Source of the DNA: Accumulibacter sp.
GTDB taxonomy: Bacteria > Pseudomonadota > Gammaproteobacteria > Burkholderiales > Rhodocyclaceae
Assembly (NCBI RefSeq): GCF_029255285.1
Contig: NZ_JAPUVI010000067.1
Location: 1-44,677 of the forward strand
Length of the DNA stretch: 44,677 nt
Direction: 5' to 3'
The notes below the pieces were generated by a model. That model made no database searches. It was not told the DNA's origin and was given only the letters and a program-made list of their open reading frames with translations. Positions 36,953 through 44,481 of this stretch are shown here, piece by piece (the stretch's first letter is position 1; every line of letters begins with the position of its first letter). A program made the position numbers and the translations under genes.

Positions 36953-37555
36953 TCAGCGCATCGCAAGCTTGCCGCGGCTGTAGTACCAGTGCTGATCCCA
37001 AGCAGCGCGCACCATGTTCGGGTATCCTGGCTGACCGAGGCTGCCGTTGTAGCGGCCAAGCGCGCGATAGAGGTCACCGCGCTCGATGTCGAGATAATGG
37101 CGCAGAATCGTGCAGCCGTAGCGCAGGTTGGTGCGCAAGTGGAAGAGATTGTCGTCGCTGCGTCCGACCAGTTTCACCCAGAACGGCATCACCTGCATGA
37201 AACCGCGTGCGCCCGCAGTGGACACGGCGTACTTCTTGAAGCCGCTTTCGACTTGAATCAGTCCGAGCACGAGTTGAGGATCGAGACCGGCCCGCGTCGC
37301 TTCGTAATGCACCGAACGCAGGAATTCCAGACGACTGTCACGATCCGGGATACGCTTTTCAAGGCGCCGAGACATCTCGGCGAGCCAGTCGATCGCCGCC
37401 AGCGAATCCTGGAAGGAACTTCTTGGCGGTGCGCGGTCGGATACGGTGCGCGACAGCGCCGCCTGAACACTGGCCGACAGCGGCTCGTACTTCTGCGCGC
37501 CCGCATGCACCACCAGCGGGAGGAAAAGTACGACCAAGGCCGTCAGCCGGAGCAC
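36953..37555 (-). CDS. lytic murein transglycosylase (SLT domain)
   Basis: A 200-residue exported protein: signal peptide ([17 protein letters not shown]) and a C-terminal lysozyme-like SLT domain. The catalytic Glu is in [14 protein letters not shown], followed by [12 protein letters not shown] and the [10 protein letters not shown] motif. It cuts glycan strands to 1,6-anhydro ends, in MltC/E-like fashion. The start is a GTG at 37555 that overlaps the end of proS by 13 bases, so it is translationally linked to proS; this proS-SLT pairing is common in betaproteobacteria. Confidence 0.9.
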   Translation of the reverse strand: MLRLTALVVLFLPLVVHAGAQKYEPLSASVQAALSRTVSDRAPPRSSFQDSLAAIDWLAEMSRRLEKRIPDRDSRLEFLRSVHYEATRAGLDPQLVLGLIQVESGFKKYAVSTAGARGFMQVMPFWVKLVGRSDDNLFHLRTNLRYGCTILRHYLDIERGDLYRALGRYNGSLGQPGYPNMVRAAWDQHWYYSRGKLAMR

Positions 37556-39267
37556 AGCCGCTCCTTCAGAAATCGGCCGAGCGCGGCCACCGGCAGCATT
37601 TGTGGCTCGGTGTCGACGCGGCCTCGATACTCGAGCTTGCCTTGCGCGAGCCCGCGCTCACCGACCACCACCCGGTGCGGCACGCCGATCAATTCCATTT
37701 CCGCAAACATCACTCCCGGCCGCTCGTTGCGGTCGTCGAGCAGCACGTCGATACCGGCGCGAGTCAGTTCGCAGTACAAGGCATCGGCAGCATCGCGCAC
37801 CGCCTCGCTTTTCGCATAGCCCATTGGAACAATGCAGACCTCGAACGGGGCGATCGCCGCCGGAAAAATGATTCCACGTTCGTCATGGCCCTGTTCAATT
37901 GCTGCGCCGACGATTCGGGTCACGCCAATGCCGTAGCAACCCATTTCCATCGTCCGACTCCGACCGCTCTCGTCGAGAAAACTACACTTAAGTGCCTCGG
38001 CATATTTGGTGCGCAACTGGAAGATGTGGCCGACCTCGATGCCGCGGCATAACTCAAGACGACCCTTGCCATCGGGCGAAGGATCACCAGCGACGACGTT
38101 TCTCAGATCAGCGACGACCGCCGGCTCTTCCACATCGCGCCCGAAGTTGACGCCGGTGAGGTGAAAATCCGCCTCGTTGGCACCGCACACAAAGTCGCTC
38201 ATCGCTGCCACACTGCGGTCTGCAACGACCCTCAGGCTGCCGACGCCAACCGGACCGATATAGCCCGGCTGACAGCCGAGGGCCGTAACGATCTCCTCAT
38301 CGCGCGCGAAGCGGAACTCACCGACAACCTTCTGTGCCTTGATTTCGTTAAGATTATGATCGCCTCGCAAGAGGATCAAAACGAACTCGCCAGAACCCGT
38401 CAGCGGCCGGTCGACGACGATGGCGATCGCTTTGACGGTCTGTGTCAACGGGACATCGAGCAGCGCCGCCACATCTTCGCAGCGCGTACGGCCTGGCGTA
38501 GCAACTTTCTGCAGGATGGCGGACGCGGCCGAGCGGATGCCGGGCGGCGCCAGGGCCTCTGCTAGTTCGACGTTGGCCGCAAAGCTCGAATCCGGACAAT
38601 AGGCCAGAGCATCCTCGCCAGAATCCGCCAGGACATGAAATTCGTGCGATCCGGTACCGCCTATCGATCCGGTGTCGGCAGCCACGGCGCGGAACTTCAG
38701 TCCAAGGCGGGTGAAGATCCGGGTATAGGTGTCAAACATATTGCGGTACTCGCGCTGCAAGTCTTCGAAACTGCAATGAAACGAATAACCGTCCTTCATC
38801 ACGAATTCGCGCCCGCGCATGATACCGAAGCGCGGTCTGATCTCGTCGCGGAACTTGACCTGCACCTGATAGAAATGCAAGGGTAGCTGCCGATAGCTCT
38901 TGACTTCGCGGCGCACGACATCGGTAATCACCTCCTCGTGCGTTGGGCCGATGACGAAGTCGCGCTGGTGACGATCTTTGCAACGTAATAGTTCTGGACC
39001 ATACTTCTCCCAGCGCCCCGATTCCTGCCACAGCTCGGCTGGCTGCACCGCCGGCATCGACAACTCTATCGCTCCCGCCCGGTCCATTTCCTCGCGGACG
39101 ATTTTCTCGACCTTGCGCACGACCCGCAAGCCGACCGGCATCCAGGTGTAGATGCCGCCAGCCAAGCGTTTGATCATACCGGCACGCAGCATCAGCTGAT
39201 GACTGACGATCTCGGCGTCAGAGGGCGCTTCTTTCAGCGTAGACAGAAAAAACCTCGAACTTCGCAT
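37543..39267 (-). CDS. proS: prolyl-tRNA synthetase (bacterial type)
   Basis: A 574-residue class II synthetase, the same length as the E. coli enzyme and with the editing (INS) domain between motifs 2 and 3. Motif 1 is near [20 protein letters not shown], motif 2 is [21 protein letters not shown], split here as [10 protein letters not shown] and [12 protein letters not shown], and motif 3 is [17 protein letters not shown]. The INS domain (after ALAYC) includes the conserved [12 protein letters not shown] that returns to the catalytic core. ATG 39267 ([15 protein letters not shown]) is chosen from the conserved N-terminus. It is divergent from rppH. Confidence 0.95.
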   Translation of the reverse strand: MRSSRFFLSTLKEAPSDAEIVSHQLMLRAGMIKRLAGGIYTWMPVGLRVVRKVEKIVREEMDRAGAIELSMPAVQPAELWQESGRWEKYGPELLRCKDRHQRDFVIGPTHEEVITDVVRREVKSYRQLPLHFYQVQVKFRDEIRPRFGIMRGREFVMKDGYSFHCSFEDLQREYRNMFDTYTRIFTRLGLKFRAVAADTGSIGGTGSHEFHVLADSGEDALAYCPDSSFAANVELAEALAPPGIRSAASAILQKVATPGRTRCEDVAALLDVPLTQTVKAIAIVVDRPLTGSGEFVLILLRGDHNLNEIKAQKVVGEFRFARDEEIVTALGCQPGYIGPVGVGSLRVVADRSVAAMSDFVCGANEADFHLTGVNFGRDVEEPAVVADLRNVVAGDPSPDGKGRLELCRGIEVGHIFQLRTKYAEALKCSFLDESGRSRTMEMGCYGIGVTRIVGAAIEQGHDERGIIFPAAIAPFEVCIVPMGYAKSEAVRDAADALYCELTRAGIDVLLDDRNERPGVMFAEMELIGVPHRVVVGERGLAQGKLEYRGRVDTEPQMLPVAALGRFLKERLCSG

Positions 39268-39481
39268 GGCAATCGGTCGACAAGGACGGAGAAGCGATTC
39301 TACTGGAAACGTTGTCCAAATGCTTCTTGGAAGGCGTTGGCGCAAACAGCAAGGGAAAAACGCCGGGCGGCGGCGGGCTGGCCGCCCTCCGCAAACCGCT
39401 ACTTGGCTGTCACGCGGCGCTTTGCAAGACTAACGAAATGTGAAAAAATGTGTCCAACAAATCATATTGCAGGATTGAGAA

Positions 39482-40024
39482 ATGCTTGACCGTGAAGGCT
39501 ATCGCCCGAACGTCGGCATCATTCTTTGTAACGCCAGGAACGAGGTATTCTGGGGCAAGCGCATCCGAGAGCATTCATGGCAGTTCCCTCAGGGTGGCAT
39601 CCAGAGGGGCGAAACGCCCGAACAAGCGATGTACCGTGAACTGCATGAAGAAATCGGCCTGCTACCGGAACATGTCTCCATTCTGGGACGGACCAAGGAC
39701 TGGTTGCGTTACGATGTGCCGACGCATTGGGTAAGACGAGAATGGCGTGGCAGTTACCGTGGGCAAAAACAGATCTGGTTTTTGCTTCGTCTTGTCGGAC
39801 GCGATAGTGATGTATCGCTGCGCGCCTGTGATCATCCCGAGTTTGACGCTTGGCGTTGGAACAACTACTGGGTCTCTCTGGACGCGGTGATCGAGTTCAA
39901 ACGCCGGGTCTATGAACAGGCACTGAACGAGCTCGCGCGTTTCCTGAACTCGGACCACCGTCGTGAGCGTCGCTCGTCGTCCAGCAGCGAGCGAACTCTT
40001 GCCGAGAGCGTTGGCAAGGAATGA
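39482..40024 (+). CDS. rppH: RNA pyrophosphohydrolase
   Basis: A 180-residue Nudix hydrolase that removes pyrophosphate from 5'-triphosphate RNA and so starts mRNA decay. The Nudix box spans residues 38-60 with the metal-binding RELHEEIG (52-59). RppH-specific features are the opening [42 protein letters not shown] and [18 protein letters not shown]. The tail ([16 protein letters not shown]) is low-complexity. Its stop overlaps the start of the CNP1-like gene as ATGA. Divergent from proS. Confidence 0.95.
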   Translation: MLDREGYRPNVGIILCNARNEVFWGKRIREHSWQFPQGGIQRGETPEQAMYRELHEEIGLLPEHVSILGRTKDWLRYDVPTHWVRREWRGSYRGQKQIWFLLRLVGRDSDVSLRACDHPEFDAWRWNNYWVSLDAVIEFKRRVYEQALNELARFLNSDHRRERRSSSSSERTLAESVGKE

Positions 40025-40596
40025 GATCGGTCGTCGGCTTGCTGCCGCGGATAGCCAACGAACGGCCACCGTTTGCGACCCAGACGTTTCTGCGCTACCT
40101 GCTGGCTATGGTCACGGCCTTGCCGCTTGCTGGCTGGACCGCCAGTGCGAGCCGCGATTCGGACGAGAAGCCTTGGGCTGAGATCGAAGCGCAACTTCCG
40201 CCTTTTCCGCTGCCCGAGAATCTTGTTCCCTTCTTCGTCAGCGCGATGAGCGACAACAAGTTTCTGATCGATGCTGAATCGCTGAGCGTGGCCAGCGACG
40301 GTGTGGTGCGCTTCACGCTGGTAATCGTCAGCCCGTCAGGCGCACGGAACGTAAGCTACGAAGGCATTCGCTGTGCCACCGGCGAGAGTCGTATCTACGC
40401 GTTTGGTCGCTCGGACAACACTTGGTCGAAAGCGCGCAGCGATCAATGGAAGAAAATCCGTGAAAACTCGCTGAACCGCCATCATGCTGAGCTCTTCTCC
40501 GAGTACTTCTGTGTCGTCGGTACTACCCTTCGCGACGCCGATGAAGCGCGTCAAGTTCTTCGCCAGGGAGGCCATCCGTCGGCCAGGAAACACTGA
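40021..40596 (+). CDS. CNP1-like family exported protein
   Basis: A 191-residue protein resembling the betaproteobacterial CNP1-like family of unknown function. After a longish N-terminus there is a hydrophobic segment ([17 protein letters not shown], about 24-40) that can serve as signal or anchor. The family core is recognisable: [40 protein letters not shown], and [21 protein letters not shown]. The ATGA overlap with rppH shows coupling. A later in-frame ATG would leave too short a signal, so I keep the first. Likely periplasmic; function not known. Confidence 0.8.
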   Translation: MRSVVGLLPRIANERPPFATQTFLRYLLAMVTALPLAGWTASASRDSDEKPWAEIEAQLPPFPLPENLVPFFVSAMSDNKFLIDAESLSVASDGVVRFTLVIVSPSGARNVSYEGIRCATGESRIYAFGRSDNTWSKARSDQWKKIRENSLNRHHAELFSEYFCVVGTTLRDADEARQVLRQGGHPSARKH

Positions 40597-40744
40597 CGAC
40601 AGCCTGTGCGGACGACACCGCTCCAACAAACAACCCAGGATCATAGCCAGATCTCCCACTCGCAGCCCACGAGCGGTGCTTTCCTGTCGCAAAGGATGTT
40701 TCAGCGTGACAAAGCATTGAGTTAACGCGACTAAACCACAGCCA

Positions 40745-41368
40745 ATGATTCCAGACCGCCTCATCCTTGAATTCGACAAGGTCATGCGCACCCTGTTCGC
40801 GCCGGCGTCGAGCCGCCGAGAAGTGCCGGGCGGCGCGCTGCCGGAAGCCACCCTGTCGGACCGCGAACGCCAACATGCCGGCGCCTTGATGCGCATCGAC
40901 CATGTCGGCGAGGTGTGCGCCCAAGCGCTTTACCAGGGGCAGGCGTTGACCTGCCGGGATATGGCGCTGCGGCACGCGCTACAACGGGCGGCCGACGAGG
41001 AAACCGAGCACTTGGCCTGGACCGAGCGTCGTCTAGCCGAACTCGGTGCCCGTACTAGCCTACTCAATCCTCTCTGGTTTGTGGGTGCGCTATCCATCGG
41101 GGCGCTTGCCGGGAAACTTGGAGACCACTGGAGCCTGGGTTTTCTGGCAGAAACCGAGAGGCAGGTCGAGGCGCACCTTGACGATCACTTGCGCAATCTG
41201 CCAATGCAGGATCTGAAATCGCGTGCCATCCTTGAACAGATGCGCCTGGATGAGATTTCACACGCCGAAACCGCCGTACGCCTCGGGGCCCGTCGCCTGC
41301 CGATGCTCGCCAGGTTGGCCATGAAGTTTGCCGCGCGGTCGATGACACGTGCTGCTTATCACGTATAG
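40745..41368 (+). CDS. coq7: Coq7-type demethoxyubiquinone hydroxylase
   Basis: A 207-residue di-iron monooxygenase that adds the C6 hydroxyl in ubiquinone synthesis. Ligands fit the ferritin-like di-iron pattern: Glu56 (DHVGEVCAQALYQGQ), Glu86 and His89 (DEETEHLAW), Glu138 (LAETERQVEAH), Glu170 and His173 (DEISHAETA). The TLSDRERQHAGALMRIDHVG opening is typical of the bacterial Coq7. The presence of ubiquinone synthesis agrees with ETF and acyl-CoA dehydrogenase in the same window. It lies 148 bases after the CNP1-like gene. Confidence 0.94.
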   Translation: MIPDRLILEFDKVMRTLFAPASSRREVPGGALPEATLSDRERQHAGALMRIDHVGEVCAQALYQGQALTCRDMALRHALQRAADEETEHLAWTERRLAELGARTSLLNPLWFVGALSIGALAGKLGDHWSLGFLAETERQVEAHLDDHLRNLPMQDLKSRAILEQMRLDEISHAETAVRLGARRLPMLARLAMKFAARSMTRAAYHV

Positions 41369-41462
41369 GATGCCGGGCCGGCGCGCAGGCCTCTAGTCCG
41401 CCATCCCGCAGCGCCGCCACCAGCGACCGCGAACCGGTCGGGGAAACAACTGCCGACTTTGC

Positions 41463-41882
41463 TCAAGCCTCGACGATCTCGAAATCGTGCGTAATCTCGG
41501 CGGTCTTACCGAGCATGATCGAAGCCGAGCAGTACTTCTGATTCGACAATTCGATCGCACGTGCCACCGCCTCAGCCCGCAGTTGCTTGCCGCTCACCCG
41601 GAAGTGGAAATGGATGCGCGTAAACACCCTCGGCTCGGCTTCTGCGCGTTCGGCCCGGAGACTGACTTCGCAGCCGCTGACCGCGTGCCGTCCCTTCTTC
41701 AGGATCAGCACAACGTCAAAGGCTGTACATCCACCGGTACCGGCGAGAAGTAGTTCCATTGGGCGAGGTGCCAGGTTGCGCCCACCTGCTTCGGGCGCGC
41801 CGTCCATCAGCACGGCGTGATTGCTGCCCGTCTCGGCGAGAAACGACATGCCCTCGCCAGTCCATTTCACCTTACATTCCAT
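41463..41882 (-). CDS. OsmC-family peroxiredoxin-like protein (YhfA type)
   Basis: A 139-residue OsmC/Ohr-fold protein. The two active cysteines are Cys52 (AGTGGCTAFDV) and Cys118 (NQKYCSASIML), at the usual spacing for thiol-dependent hydroperoxide reduction. The YhfA-type opening MECKVKWTGEGMSFLAETGS and the PRPMELLLAG motif match. The role in the YhfA branch is not well defined; organic peroxide detoxification is likely. It is convergent with coq7. Upstream, about 900 bases are free of genes. Confidence 0.88.
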   Translation of the reverse strand: MECKVKWTGEGMSFLAETGSNHAVLMDGAPEAGGRNLAPRPMELLLAGTGGCTAFDVVLILKKGRHAVSGCEVSLRAERAEAEPRVFTRIHFHFRVSGKQLRAEAVARAIELSNQKYCSASIMLGKTAEITHDFEIVEA

Positions 41883-42234
41883 TCCTTACTCCTCGCCTTG
41901 TTTGGGGACGGTCACGACGCGGCGGAGGTTTCTCAACTGCTCTCAAAACTGACAGCGCGTAAAGACACCACCAACCAGGAAAGCTTTGCCGACCGTGCGC
42001 TCGCCCCTGGGGGGAATTGTATCCCCAAGCCGGGGCGCCATCTCGGTGAGCATGTGCTGCGTTGCAACATCGCCGCCGCCGGTTCGGCTGCCAGGAGGCT
42101 CTTTACATTGTTCACTATTATGTAACCGATATCACTATTTGTACGTAAACGTATGAACATTAATTATTTTAATCAAAAAAAACGCTCGCCTGTCGAGGCT
42201 ACCCAAAAAAAATGGCGCAACGCACAAAAAATAC
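41883..42234. other. non-coding regulatory island, partly AT-rich
   Basis: No supportable gene. It contains a nested palindrome (42003-42036: GCCCC and GGGGC outside, GGGGA-ATTGTA-TCCCC inside), an inverted repeat TTACAT/ATGTAA (42103-42108, 42120-42125), TACGT-AA-ACGTA-like repeat (42142-42153) and an AT-rich stretch to 42180. Three A-tracts (42175-42182, 42205-42212, 42226-42231) lie in phase before the next promoter. Confidence 0.45.
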
Positions 42235-42263
42235 TTGACCTTTCCTCTTGGGTGAACCATAAT
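42235..42263 (+). promoter_or_regulatory. near-consensus sigma-70 promoter of candidate small RNA
   Basis: TTGACC (42235-42240), exactly 17 bases, CATAAT (42258-42263), five of six matches at each element. Phased A-tracts lie just upstream. The expected transcript starts near 42270. Confidence 0.7.
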
Positions 42264-42269
42264 GATCCC

Positions 42270-42381
42270 AGGTTAGGCAGTTTGGTGATTGGTTGTCGTA
42301 ATTGGTCATCTCCGTTTGTCTCCTCCACCCTCCTCCTTTGGTGTGGATTTAGCGCGATTCCACCGAGTCGCGCTTTTTTTT
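42270..42381 (+). ncRNA. candidate small RNA (or attenuated leader) with anti-Shine-Dalgarno tract
   Basis: About 110 nucleotides between a strong promoter and an intrinsic terminator, with no convincing reading frame. A C/U-rich single-stranded tract, CTCCTCCACCCTCCTCCT (42320-42337), carries several copies of CCUCC, complementary to ribosome-binding sites. GTGGA (42343-42347) can pair with TCCAC (42359-42363), which would compete with the terminator stem. Either it is a trans-acting small RNA, or the attenuated leader of the ECF sigma gene that begins 425 bases after the terminator. I do not recognise a named RNA family. Confidence 0.55.
42351..42381 (+). terminator. intrinsic terminator of the candidate small RNA
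   Basis: AGCGCGA, 10-base loop, TCGCGCT (7-bp perfect stem), followed by a run of eight T (42374-42381). This is the best Rho-independent terminator in the window. Confidence 0.85.
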
Positions 42382-42805
42382 GCCGCAAGAGATTCCGCCG
42401 CCGCTGCGCTGCGTTCACTAACTCTCCCGATGCGCGACGCAACTTCATGGATTTCGCTGCAGACCAGCGCCACGGCACGCTCGCCGCAGTCGATCCGCAT
42501 CCCAGGTCCTCCACGCCGCGTAGACGGAGATGATGAGGCCCCATGCGCCGCAGCAGCGGTCCCCTTGGCCTTGACCGAAGAGGCCAGGCCGGCTATTGCG
42601 ATGGCAACACTCACCGGCTTCGCCCTTTCGAAATCTGACCTGTATGCCATTACCCCATTCCGGCGAGCGGCCGTCCCTAACTCGAAGCCTGCCTACTCTC
42701 CTGGAGCGGGCCAGCTACGTCGTCAACCTGAGGCTCCGGCTTTGCGGAGGCATCCACGTGGCAAGAGAATTTGGCCATCAGCCAACTGTCAGGCAAAATG
42801 CTTCC
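42382..42805. other. non-coding stretch upstream of ECF sigma gene
   Basis: About 420 bases. Overlapping open frames exist on both strands but none has a recognisable domain. A minus-strand frame has a short chemoreceptor-like stretch (EIHEVASRIGRVSERSAAAA), too weak to call. It should carry the sigma operon promoter, but I see no clear sigma-70 or ECF-type match. Confidence 0.35.
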
Positions 42806-43444
42806 ATGGAAGAATGGCAACAAGCTGGGCAAGCAAACACGGCAGGCGGCGCGAGCACCCTGCCGTCTTCGCCAGCCAACGACAGATACTTGGAAGACTT
42901 GGTCGCGCGCATCGTACGCCAGGACCAACAGGCTTTAGGCGAACTTTACGAGGCGATGGCTGGGCGCGTCTATGGACTGGCACTGCGCATTACCCGCCAC
43001 GTGCAGACCGCCGAGGAAGTCGTCGAAGATGCTTTCTGGCAGGTCTGGCGACAGGCGCCACGCTTCGATGCGACGCGTGGCCGGGCGGTGGCCTGGATCT
43101 TGACCATAGCGCGTAGCCGCGCGCTCGATGCTCTACGCCGCAGCGATTGCGCTGAGCCGCTCGAAGAGGAAGAACTGGCGGAACTCCCGGCGGGAGGCGA
43201 TCCGCACGATCTGCTGGTGGCCATACAGCGTGAACACCGGTTGCACGCGGCACTGCGAGGCCTCGATCCCTTACCTCGACAGCTGGTCGCACTGGCCTTC
43301 TTCCGGGGCCTGTCGCATGACGAAATCGCCAGCCAGATGAGCCTCCCGCTTGGTACCGTAAAGTCTCACATTCGACGCGCGCTACTGCGCCTTCGTGAGT
43401 CTCTCGGGGCCGGTGCCCCGCATTCCGGAATGGTGACCCCATGA
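42806..43444 (+). CDS. ECF-family RNA polymerase sigma factor
   Basis: A 212-residue alternative sigma factor. Region 2 is complete: DLVARIVRQDQQALGELYEA, ALRITRHVQTAEEVVEDAFW and VWRQAPRFDATRGRAVAWIL, then ARSRALDALRR. Region 4 follows: LDPLPRQLVALAFFRGLSHD, EIASQMSLPLGTVKSHIRRA. Together with the cupin protein whose start overlaps its stop (ATGA), it fits the RpoE-ChrR type (ECF11-like) known for singlet oxygen and organic peroxide responses. ATG 42806 (MEEWQQAGQ) is chosen because upstream frame sequence is not conserved; its ribosome site is weak. The targets are unknown, but osmC and the small RNA lie nearby. Confidence 0.88.
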   Translation: MEEWQQAGQANTAGGASTLPSSPANDRYLEDLVARIVRQDQQALGELYEAMAGRVYGLALRITRHVQTAEEVVEDAFWQVWRQAPRFDATRGRAVAWILTIARSRALDALRRSDCAEPLEEEELAELPAGGDPHDLLVAIQREHRLHAALRGLDPLPRQLVALAFFRGLSHDEIASQMSLPLGTVKSHIRRALLRLRESLGAGAPHSGMVTP

Positions 43445-43470
43445 ACAGCGACCCCATGAACAGCGACCCC
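43441..43470 (+). repeat. tandem 15-bp duplication at the cupin gene start
   Basis: ATGAACAGCGACCCC occurs twice back to back (43441-43455 and 43456-43470), duplicating the start codon and four further codons in frame. Confidence 0.9.
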
Positions 43471-44316
43471 GGGATGACACTCCGTGCCGCTGAAGACGGC
43501 GGCGGCCATGGCGAACTCAACGAACTCATTTGCCAAGGGCTGGCGGACGTGCCTCTCCCAGCGGCTCGCTTGGCCGACCTACGCACGGCACTCTTACAAC
43601 GTGTCGAGGCGAGCGTTCGCCGGCACGCCGGCCTGCTCACCGTTCGCCCTGGCGACAGTCCTTGGCGCAGCGTCAAGACCGGGGTGCGGGCCCGAATTCT
43701 CTGGCGAGGCCCGCAAGGTGCTTCGGTACTGATCGAGTTTGCGCCCGGAGCGAGCTTGCCGGTGCATCGCCATCGCCATCTCGAGGAAGGAATCGTGCTG
43801 CGTGGTAGCCTGCAACTGGGAGCTCTGGAGCTAGGTCCGGGCGACTATCACGTCTCGCCTGCCGGCAGCCGGCATGGCCGCATATCGTCGCCCAGCGGCG
43901 CCCTCGCCTTCCTGCGAGGCACATCTCTTGGTGGTGGCCATCACCGGGCCGTCGTCGGCGAACTCCTGGGTGGCCTGCTACCGCACCAAGGGCCACGCGT
44001 GCACACCGTCCTCGCCATGCAGGGAAAGTGGGAGAGCATCGCCGTAGGGGCTCAAGAGAAACTCCTCTGGCAAGACGGCGACGCGACTTCACGCTTCATT
44101 CGTCTGGAACCTGGGAGCCGCGTCATCGGACACACCCACGATGGCGATGAGGAATGCATGATGCTGAAAGGCGACGCGTACTTTGGCGATCTGCTGGTGC
44201 AGGCCGGCGAGTTTCACCTGGCGCCGGCCGGTAGCGTGCACGGCGAAGTAAGCAGCGACCACGGCGCTCTGCTGTTCGTGCGTGGCCGCGCAGCACGACC
44301 CCTGCCCCCACGTTAG
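43441..44316 (+). CDS. ChrR-like double-cupin protein, putative anti-sigma factor
   Basis: A 291-residue protein with two cupin domains. The first has His109, His111/113, Glu115/116 (VHRHRHLEEG) and His145; the second has His231, His233, Glu237/238 (GHTHDGDEECMML) and His267, so both may bind metal. In Rhodobacter ChrR an N-terminal zinc anti-sigma domain holds RpoE and a C-terminal cupin senses singlet oxygen. Here residues 20-65 are helical (LNELICQGLADVPLPAARLA) but the HxxxCxxC zinc motif is missing; only Cys31 is there. The start overlaps the sigma stop as ATGA, and the first five codons (MNSDP) are repeated exactly, so a second start at 43456 is possible. The stop codon lies in a probable IS target site. 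Confidence 0.82.
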   Translation: MNSDPMNSDPGMTLRAAEDGGGHGELNELICQGLADVPLPAARLADLRTALLQRVEASVRRHAGLLTVRPGDSPWRSVKTGVRARILWRGPQGASVLIEFAPGASLPVHRHRHLEEGIVLRGSLQLGALELGPGDYHVSPAGSRHGRISSPSGALAFLRGTSLGGGHHRAVVGELLGGLLPHQGPRVHTVLAMQGKWESIAVGAQEKLLWQDGDATSRFIRLEPGSRVIGHTHDGDEECMMLKGDAYFGDLLVQAGEFHLAPAGSVHGEVSSDHGALLFVRGRAARPLPPR

Positions 44317-44457
44317 GGAATCTCTGAATAAGCCTCGATAAACGAGGCGACTTTTCTGACCGAAGCCAAGTTTTTCATGATGCGACAACGAAAGCGCCAT
44401 TTTCCTGCTGCATCCCGGGGTATTGATTCCCGGTGGCGCCCTACTGGGTCCGGTGAA
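44313..44457. mobile_element. remnant of an IS5-type element with left terminal repeat on a TTAG target
   Basis: GGAATCTCTGAATAAG (44317-44332) aligns without gaps to the E. coli IS5 end as I recall it (GGAAGGTGCGAATAAG), matching at 11-12 of 16 bases including the whole GAATAAG. The four bases before it are TTAG, the YTAR target that IS5 elements duplicate. About 140 bases of the element seem left before IS3-like sequence begins. No full transposase is seen. Confidence 0.5.
44332..44348 (+). terminator. weak hairpin after the cupin gene
   Basis: GCCTCG, loop ATAAA, CGAGGC, followed by GACTTTTC, 16 bases past the cupin stop and inside the IS5-like end. May end the sigma-cupin message. Confidence 0.4.
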
Positions 44458-44481
44458 TGTCAAGCTAGTTGTCGCGTGAAC

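Noticed and set aside
42306-42650. Minus-strand frame with a chemoreceptor-like piece (EIHEVASRIGRVSERSAAAA)
   Set aside because: The likeness is to low-complexity coiled-coil sequence; the hallmark hairpin tip of chemoreceptors is missing and the frame crosses the small-RNA terminator. A decayed fragment cannot be excluded.
42289-43116. 275-codon plus-strand frame overlapping the ECF sigma gene
   Set aside because: It is out of frame with the clear sigma factor domains and has biased composition; the sigma frame explains the region.
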